Shown here: piece after piece, positions 7,227 to 11,819 of the stretch
Numbering within the stretch: the first letter of the stretch is position 1
Layout of the letters: each line of letters begins with the position of its first letter
Source: Rhodospirillaceae bacterium
GTDB taxonomy: Bacteria > Pseudomonadota > Alphaproteobacteria > Rhodospirillales > Rhodospirillaceae
DNA: 11,819 bases
Direction of reading: 5' to 3'
Assembly: GCA_002691085.1 (NCBI GenBank)
Contig: NZGX01000011.1
Location: 1 to 11,819 of the forward strand
Made by a program: the position numbers and the translations under genes
The notes under the pieces: generated by a model
The model's input: the letters and a program-made list of their open reading frames with translations, nothing else
The model's database searches: none
Told to the model about the DNA's origin: nothing

Positions 7227-8465
7227 TTATTTATACGCACCAAACATATATATCCCACCATTATTTTTTGGATTGGACTTAATTTTATCTTCCCTCATCT
7301 TTGCCTCATGTGCGTGACGGCTAAATTGTCCGGACCAGCTTGGGTAGCTTTTATGATGACGGTCAATATGCTGAGAAGCTTCAAATACTTTGTCTTTGTC
7401 AAATCCAGCTGCTAGCATTTCTTCAACAATGTTTAAGCTATGCAGCTTAGCCCAGTAAGGCTCTCCATTGTACCAAGCATCCCAGTCTCTCACAAACTTT
7501 TCAAAAGCTTCTGTATCCTCGTCAAAATTTGGCTGTTCCATATGAAGCATTAGCCCGCCAGATTTAAGCATTGTTAATGACTTTCGTAAAATACTCCTCA
7601 TTGATTTAGCAGAAATTTCATGGAAAAACATTGCTGAAATAATAAGATCTGCAGTAGTTTCTTTAAACTCAGAAAATTCAAAATCAGCCTGTTTAAAGAT
7701 CACATTTTTTACACCCATATCCACTGCCCTTGCATGTCCATATCTAAGCATAGGTGCGGCGACATCTATGGCAAAGATCTGTGAATCTGGAAATGCCTGA
7801 GCAATAGGCAGTGTATTGATACCGGCCCCTGCGCCAATGTCATAAATCACCTTCGGGTGAAAACCATTATTATTTTCCTTTATCCATTTTGCCATAGCCC
7901 TACCAACAATATCACTCTTGGGACCGGTGCCTCCTGCAACGGTAGTAAAATGACCAGCCTCATAATTGGCAGGAGCAGAAATATCTTTTTCCATAACTTC
8001 AGTGTAATAACTACCTGGCATACAGTGGTTATCTATTGCTCTTAAATAGCTAGGTATCTTAACATTTTCATCAAGCTGCAAGGTTTCAGGGTTTGTTTCG
8101 TTTAATCTGTTAGACTGATTAATAAGCTTATGAATTTGTCTAAACACTATTGATCTGCCTATCTGATGCCTCATTTCCATTGTATTTCTTCTAATTGCAG
8201 ACCATGCCTGATAAATAGTATTTTCCTTGATAATATTTCTTACCTCTACAGATGTTTCTGGTTTTCTTCCATATTTTTTAATAAAACTTGGTTCAACCTT
8301 ATTTTTATATACTTGAGAAACCCCAGGAAAAAGAACATTGCCAACATGGATATTTAAATTAGCTATAAAATTCATTCTTGAATTTTCGTCATGGTTTACT
8401 TTTGGAAGAACCTTATGGCGGTGTATACGACTATAAGGTGGTGGGAGAGGAATTTTATTTGTCAT
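7227..8465 (-). CDS. class I SAM-dependent methyltransferase with long N-terminal domain (copy 2)
   Basis: A 412-residue paralogue of the protein at 550-1725. The Rossmann core is canonical here: motif I VIYDIGAGAG at 207-215 (D209), D234 in AIDVAAPMLRYGHARA, FHEIS at 281-285, LKSGGLMLHMEQP at 300-312, FVRDWDAWYNGEPYWAKLH at 324-342 and AAGF. Residues 1-200 form the same unassigned N-terminal region: PG near 47, YGRKPE at 65-70, YQAWSA at 85-90, KIPSYLRAIDNHCMPGSYY at 136-154. The C-terminal 40 residues are His/Lys-rich and differ from copy 1. The function is a methyl transfer or SAM-dependent reaction on an unknown, probably small, substrate. It is the first gene of the operon with gcdH and YCII, behind a good promoter. 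The ATG at 8465 is preceded by a weak TAAGAAA. Confidence 0.86.
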   Translation of the reverse strand: MTNKIPLPPPYSRIHRHKVLPKVNHDENSRMNFIANLNIHVGNVLFPGVSQVYKNKVEPSFIKKYGRKPETSVEVRNIIKENTIYQAWSAIRRNTMEMRHQIGRSIVFRQIHKLINQSNRLNETNPETLQLDENVKIPSYLRAIDNHCMPGSYYTEVMEKDISAPANYEAGHFTTVAGGTGPKSDIVGRAMAKWIKENNNGFHPKVIYDIGAGAGINTLPIAQAFPDSQIFAIDVAAPMLRYGHARAVDMGVKNVIFKQADFEFSEFKETTADLIISAMFFHEISAKSMRSILRKSLTMLKSGGLMLHMEQPNFDEDTEAFEKFVRDWDAWYNGEPYWAKLHSLNIVEEMLAAGFDKDKVFEASQHIDRHHKSYPSWSGQFSRHAHEAKMREDKIKSNPKNNGGIYMFGAYK

Positions 8466-8494
8466 AGCTATTTCTTAATTTGGTTTCTTGTTTT

Positions 8495-8524
8495 ATTGTA
8501 TTTTTACAAAATTTATATGGTCAA
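8495..8524 (-). promoter_or_regulatory. sigma70-like promoter for the methyltransferase-gcdH-YCII operon
   Basis: On the minus strand TTGACC (8519-8524) is followed after exactly 18 bases by TACAAT (8495-8500). Each hexamer matches the consensus at five of six bases. Transcription would begin near 8487, giving a leader of roughly 20 bases before the ATG at 8465. The 129-base divergent region also has to drive the + strand operon at 8595, but I see no equally good + strand pair there. Confidence 0.6.
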
Positions 8525-8594
8525 TATTAACTTTATCTATATTAAATGAACCTTTCAATAGCCCTTAAGGTATATAAAAAGAAAAATTGAAAAA

Positions 8595-9863
8595 ATGAGC
8601 CAAACCCTTATCCAAAAAATCCTATCAAGAGCATCAAATAGACCTGAGGTTAAAGTCGGCGAGATAGTAACCTGTGATGTAGATATAGCAATGATACTTG
8701 ATTCTGGTGGCCCTAGAAAAATTTGGCCAAGATTGAAACAGTTGGGTGTTGGAGTTTATGATCCTGAAAAAGTTATTGTAGTTGCAGACCATTTTGTTCC
8801 AGCCGCAGACCCTCAAAGTGCTGCTATTCTTAAATTAACAAGAGACTTTGTAAAGAATTACGATATCAAACACTTCTATGACATGGAGGGGATTTGCCAC
8901 ATAGTAATGGCTGAAAATGGGCATCTTCAACCTGGGTTATTTTGCTGTGGCGGGGACAGTCATTCGACAATGGGAGGAGCATTTGGCTGTTATATGGCGG
9001 GTTTTGGTGCAATTGAAATGACTGGTGTTGTGGTAACAGGAAAAATTTGGTCAGTAGTAATGGATACAATAAAAGTCAACTGGGAAGGTTCCTTTTGCAA
9101 AGGGGTGACTGCAAAAGATATTATGCTGTTTCTAGCAAGAAAACTTGGAATGGAAAATGCCTTTAAAGCAGTTGAATTTGGGGGGACAACGGTTAAGAAC
9201 ATGTCTATGCAAGAAAGAATGGTGTTGACAAATATGGCAGCCGAATTAGGAGCAGAAACAGGACTAATTGCCCCAGATAAAACAACTCTTGAGGCAATAA
9301 GATTGAGCGGAATAGAACCAAAACATGACGCCTTGAGTTGGAAAAGTGATGATGATGCATCTTTTTATGAAATACATAATTTTAACGCTGATAATTTATC
9401 ACCCCAAGTTGCTGCACCTCATAAACCTTCTAATTCTGCATCAGCTGAGGAATTTGAGAAAGAAAATATTAATGTTGATCAGGCATATATCGGAGCTTGT
9501 GTTGGTGGCAAACTAAATGATCTTCATATGGTAGCGAAAGTACTGGAAGGCAAAAATGTATCTTCAAAAACACGGTTGTTAGTTGCACCCTCTTCAAAAA
9601 AAATTATGGCTCAAGCAGCATCAGATGGAACATTAGAGACCATCACAAAGGCAGGCGGTATAATTCTACCTTCTGGATGTGGAGCATGTGCAGGATTAGG
9701 TGCTGGTGTGATAGCAGAAAAAGAGGTGTGTATCTCATCCACAAATAGAAACTTTCAGGGCAGAATGGGCTCTAAAGACTCGTTTGTCTACCTAGCATCT
9801 CCATATACTGTCGCAGCAAGTGCAGTAGCTGGGAAAATTATTGATCCAAGAGAATTAATATGA
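8595..9863 (+). CDS. aconitase/IPM-isomerase-family hydro-lyase, large subunit (possible dimethylmaleate or maleate hydratase)
   Basis: A 422-residue [4Fe-4S] hydro-lyase large subunit. This is the length of the archaeal-type LeuC/HacA/DmdA group, shorter than enterobacterial LeuC (about 465). The iron-sulfur ligands are C302 (IGACVGGK), C362 and C365 (SGCGACAG). Active-site segments include H66 in DHFVPAAD, FYDMEGICH near 95-103, and D121-S122-H123 in GGDSHSTMGGAFG. The usual SCTNGR around the first Cys is ACVGGK, and HDITGP near residue 35 is LDSGGP, so the substrate is probably not isopropylmalate or homocitrate. Its partner is the small subunit overlapping by ATGA at 9860-9863, and a C-C lyase follows. 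The same three families make dimethylmaleate hydratase (DmdAB) plus 2,3-dimethylmalate lyase in anaerobic nicotinate breakdown. Maleate hydratase is another option. Leucine biosynthesis is less likely. No clear Shine-Dalgarno precedes ATG 8595. Confidence 0.88.
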   Translation: MSQTLIQKILSRASNRPEVKVGEIVTCDVDIAMILDSGGPRKIWPRLKQLGVGVYDPEKVIVVADHFVPAADPQSAAILKLTRDFVKNYDIKHFYDMEGICHIVMAENGHLQPGLFCCGGDSHSTMGGAFGCYMAGFGAIEMTGVVVTGKIWSVVMDTIKVNWEGSFCKGVTAKDIMLFLARKLGMENAFKAVEFGGTTVKNMSMQERMVLTNMAAELGAETGLIAPDKTTLEAIRLSGIEPKHDALSWKSDDDASFYEIHNFNADNLSPQVAAPHKPSNSASAEEFEKENINVDQAYIGACVGGKLNDLHMVAKVLEGKNVSSKTRLLVAPSSKKIMAQAASDGTLETITKAGGIILPSGCGACAGLGAGVIAEKEVCISSTNRNFQGRMGSKDSFVYLASPYTVAASAVAGKIIDPRELI

Positions 9864-10381
9864 AACATAAATTACTTAAGGGAAAAGCATGGGTATTTGG
9901 AGATGAAATTAATTCAGATGTAATGGCTCCGGGAATTTACTTTAAGGAATCTATGGATGTTATGGCCTCTCATTGCCTAGAAGCAATTGATCCATTATTT
10001 GCTAAAGAAGTTAGACCAGGAGATATAGTTGTTGCTGGAAGAAACTTCGGGGTAGGATCTGCGAGAGAACAAGCGGCTCTTGCATTTAAAGAACTCAAGG
10101 TTGGAGCAATCATTGCTAAATCTTATGCTCGAATCTTTTACCGAAATTCTCTTAACTTTGGACTACCAGCTCTTATAAGCGAGTACGTAAATGAAATAAG
10201 ACCAAAAGATGAACTTATAATAAATCCTGTTTTAGGTGAGTTGGAAAATCTTACAACAAAGAAAAATATTATTATTAGCCCAATACCAGAACACCTTATG
10301 GAAATGATTTCAGCAGGTGGATTAATGCCTTACCTTAAAGAAAAGATAGATAATGGTGAGATAGAAGTGAGGAAGAAATGA
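9860..10381 (+). CDS. aconitase/IPM-isomerase-family hydro-lyase, small (swivel) subunit
   Basis: A 173-residue swivel-domain subunit, the length of the archaeal LeuD/HacB type rather than the roughly 200 of enterobacterial LeuD. Conserved parts are WVFGDEINSDVMAP at 11-24, the helix and turn ending RPGDIVVAGRNFGVGSAREQ (52-71), and AKSYARIFYRNSLNFGLP near 92-110. S67 and R69 correspond to the catalytic Ser and substrate-binding Arg of the aconitase SSR motif; the second Ser is Ala68, and the usual His of SREH is Gln71. The loop that discriminates substrates in this family reads Y27-F-K-E30 instead of the YLRT type of homoaconitase, so the specificity appears different. The start overlaps the large-subunit stop by four bases (ATGA), typical of coupled synthesis of stoichiometric subunits. 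Confidence 0.88.
   Translation: MKHKLLKGKAWVFGDEINSDVMAPGIYFKESMDVMASHCLEAIDPLFAKEVRPGDIVVAGRNFGVGSAREQAALAFKELKVGAIIAKSYARIFYRNSLNFGLPALISEYVNEIRPKDELIINPVLGELENLTTKKNIIISPIPEHLMEMISAGGLMPYLKEKIDNGEIEVRKK
10369..10375 (+). promoter_or_regulatory. Shine-Dalgarno fixing the GTG start of the lyase gene
   Basis: GAGGAAG sits seven bases before GTG 10383, inside the last codons of the small-subunit gene. No in-frame ATG lies nearby; the ATG at 10378 is out of frame. The strong site therefore decides for the GTG. Confidence 0.7.
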
Positions 10382-10382
10382 A

Positions 10383-11252
10383 GTGGCTCATGCTCATAAA
10401 CTAAGAACCCTCTTAAAACAGAACAGTATAAATCTCGTTCCTGGTATCTATGACGGGTTTACTGGCTTATTGGTAGAAAATGCAGGCTTTGAATGTGCTT
10501 ATGTTAGCGGTGCAAGTATTTCTTACTCACAACTTGGAAGATCAGATATTGGGCTTACAACGCTAACAGAGGTTGCAAACACAATTGCGCGCATCCGTGA
10601 AAGAATACAAATTCCTTTAGTTGTCGATGCAGATACTGGTTTTGGAAATGCGCTAAACGTTCAGAGATCAGTAAAGCTTCTTGAAAATGCTGGGGCATCA
10701 GGAATTCAAATAGAGGATCAAACAATTCCAAAAAGGTGTGGGCACTTAGATGGTAAAGACATAATTAGCCAAAATCAAATGGTTGGAAAAATTAAAGCGG
10801 CAAAAGATACGATAAAAGATGAGAGTACAATAATTGTTGCAAGAACAGATGCAATTGCAGTTGAAGGATTTGAAGCTGCCCTATCAAGGGCCGAAGCATA
10901 TTTGGAAGCGGGAGCAGATATGTTATTTATTGAAGCACCTACATCAATTCAACAAATGGAAGATATCGGACAAAAGTTTCGTAAGAGAACATCTTTATTA
11001 GCAAATATGGTTGAAGGAGGTAAAACCCCAAGGTTAAGCTTACAGCAGTTAGAAAAGTTGGGCTTTAATTTTATTATTTTCCCAGGATCTATGATTAGAA
11101 CCTTTGCATTTGCAGGTGAGGCTTATCTTAAAAGTTTAAAACAATTTGGATCTACTGATAAAGTACGAGATAGGATGTTGGACTTTAGTCAACTTAATGA
11201 TTTATTAGGCACTAAGGAACTGTTAGATGAAATAAAAAAGTACGATGAATAA
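10383..11252 (+). CDS. isocitrate lyase/PEP mutase-family C-C lyase (2,3-dimethylmalate or 2-methylisocitrate lyase-like)
   Basis: A 289-residue (beta/alpha)8 enzyme, the usual length of PrpB and dimethylmalate lyase. Marks in order: GIYDGFTGLL at 21-30, YVSGASIS at 40-47, VDADTGFGN at 81-89 (D82 and D84, Mg2+ site), GIQIEDQ at 107-113, the catalytic loop K117-R-C-G-H121, VARTDA near 160, and FIEAPTS near 190. The KRCGH loop with Cys119 is the signature of the lyase branch (PrpB-type); PEP mutases and phosphonopyruvate hydrolases lack this Cys. The expected reaction is retro-aldol cleavage of a 2-hydroxy or 3-hydroxy diacid to pyruvate or succinate plus another acid. Placed one base after the hydratase small subunit, its substrate is probably the hydrated product of that enzyme. 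Oxaloacetate decarboxylase activity occurs in relatives and is not excluded. GTG start, supported by GAGGAAG at seven bases. Confidence 0.9.
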   Translation: MAHAHKLRTLLKQNSINLVPGIYDGFTGLLVENAGFECAYVSGASISYSQLGRSDIGLTTLTEVANTIARIRERIQIPLVVDADTGFGNALNVQRSVKLLENAGASGIQIEDQTIPKRCGHLDGKDIISQNQMVGKIKAAKDTIKDESTIIVARTDAIAVEGFEAALSRAEAYLEAGADMLFIEAPTSIQQMEDIGQKFRKRTSLLANMVEGGKTPRLSLQQLEKLGFNFIIFPGSMIRTFAFAGEAYLKSLKQFGSTDKVRDRMLDFSQLNDLLGTKELLDEIKKYDE

Positions 11253-11306
11253 AAAAAATTTAAAAAGAATATATAATATAAGTTTTCCAGAGATAATTTT
11301 GTATAT

Positions 11307-11315
11307 GAGAGGTGA
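11307..11315 (+). promoter_or_regulatory. Shine-Dalgarno of the isochorismatase-family gene
   Basis: GAGAGGTGA lies eight bases before ATG 11324. It is one of the clearest ribosome-binding sites in the window. An in-frame GTG at 11312 falls within it and is therefore not the likely start. Confidence 0.7.
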
Positions 11316-11323
11316 ATAAAAAA

Positions 11324-11819
11324 ATGGAAACATCAGATAAAACAGCGAGACAGATATATAATGATGTGAAAGCCAATCCAGCGAGAAAAAAATTTGGCTT
11401 TGGAAAAAAAGCAGCCCTAATAAATATTGATCTTCAAAAAGCCTATACACGAGAAGACTTATTTAAAACAGCATACGAAACTGATCCAAGACAAATACAA
11501 TATGTTAACGAGATAGCCGGTTTAGTTAGAAGTAAAGACTGGCCTGTAATATGGACATATGTTGCCTATCATGACCACGGAGATGATGCTGGAGTATGGG
11601 GAACTAGAACGAATACAGAGGATAGTTTACAAAATATTAAGTTCGGTTCAACCAGATCAGAACTAGATGATCGGTTAGAAATTAAAAAAGAAGACCATAT
11701 CATAGATAAACGAATGCCATCGGTTTTTTTTGGCACCCACATTGAAATGCTTCTAAAACATCATGAGGTTGATACATTATTAATAACTGGGGGCTCTACT
11801 TCTGGCTGCGTTAGAGCCA
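11324..11819 (+). CDS. isochorismatase-fold cysteine amidohydrolase (N-carbamoylsarcosine/maleamate amidase type), 3' end outside window
   Basis: 165 codons are visible before the right edge. The catalytic triad of the cysteine-hydrolase branch is present: D36 in LINIDLQKAYT, K129 in IIDKRMPSVFFGT and C162 in TGGSTSGCVRA. The D-K and K-C distances (93 and 33 residues) equal those of Arthrobacter N-carbamoylsarcosine amidase as I recall its triad (Asp51, Lys144, Cys177). The STSGCVRA text favours the carbamoylsarcosine/maleamate amidohydrolase group over true isochorismatases, which lack this Cys. These enzymes release ammonia from a small amide or carbamoyl acid in the cytoplasm. It follows the lyase gene after 71 AT-rich bases with a strong ribosome-binding site. 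If it belongs to the same pathway, it could supply the unsaturated diacid used by the hydratase. About one quarter of the protein is missing. Confidence 0.88.
   Translation, partial: METSDKTARQIYNDVKANPARKKFGFGKKAALINIDLQKAYTREDLFKTAYETDPRQIQYVNEIAGLVRSKDWPVIWTYVAYHDHGDDAGVWGTRTNTEDSLQNIKFGSTRSELDDRLEIKKEDHIIDKRMPSVFFGTHIEMLLKHHEVDTLLITGGSTSGCVRA

Noticed and set aside
8503..8530. + strand promoter TTTACA, 16 bases, TATTAA for the hydratase operon
   Set aside because: The -10 matches only four of six bases, and it overlaps the much better minus strand promoter; too weak to list.
8563..8570. CCTTAAGG palindrome as an operator in the divergent region
   Set aside because: Only eight bases, not extendable, and with no second copy nearby; chance is likely.
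8595..10381. leuCD of leucine biosynthesis
   Set aside because: The families match, but substrate-linked motifs differ and a C-C lyase and an amidohydrolase follow instead of leuB or leuA. Not fully excluded.
11272..11277. TATAAT as a promoter before the amidohydrolase gene
   Set aside because: A perfect -10 hexamer, but only A-rich sequence (no -35) stands 16-18 bases upstream, and such text is common here.
11223..11450. 75-residue minus strand reading frame rich in Phe, Leu and Ile
   Set aside because: It is antisense to the lyase end and the amidohydrolase start, has no ribosome-binding site, and its composition is what AT-rich antisense DNA gives.

Overview
This window is AT-rich, densely packed bacterial DNA. 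Intergenic gaps are mostly 0 to 130 bases, so no gene-free stretch exceeds 300 bases. Base composition, streamlined spacing and catabolic gene content suggest a marine oligotroph, probably a low-GC alphaproteobacterium (a gammaproteobacterium is possible). This placement is inference: no rRNA or marker gene is present. I saw no tRNA, rRNA, CRISPR array or insertion sequence.

Region A (1-5617, + strand) is a run of five genes. They are the C-terminal part of an FAD-dependent aromatic-type monooxygenase (cut by the left edge), a class I SAM methyltransferase with a long unassigned N-terminal region, a two-domain cupin, a TetA-like MFS antiporter, and a protein made of two fused alpha/beta-hydrolase domains. 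The set looks like a small-molecule modification, breakdown and export module. No regulator is visible.

Region B (8465-5618, - strand) is a compact three-gene operon: a second methyltransferase with the same unusual architecture as the one in region A, glutaryl-CoA dehydrogenase (gcdH), and a YCII-family small protein. A good sigma70-like promoter (TTGACC, 18 bases, TACAAT) lies upstream of it. Its last stop codon directly abuts the last stop codon of region A.

Region C (8595-11819, + strand) is an operon with a GTG start, a 4-base overlap and a 1-base gap. It encodes the large and small subunits of an aconitase/isopropylmalate-isomerase-family hydro-lyase, an isocitrate lyase/PEP mutase-family lyase with the KRCGH catalytic loop, and an isochorismatase-fold amidohydrolase cut by the right edge. 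The first three genes match in family the dimethylmaleate hydratase plus dimethylmalate lyase arrangement of anaerobic nicotinate breakdown. The amidohydrolase family includes maleamate amidohydrolase and N-carbamoylsarcosine amidase. A sequence of amide hydrolysis, hydration of a maleate-like acid and retro-aldol cleavage is the most interesting hypothesis here.

The clearest oddities are three. The two methyltransferases are paralogues in opposing operons. The tandem hydrolase has lost a different catalytic residue in each half. The hydratase small subunit has a substrate loop and an active-site motif that match no specificity class I know.
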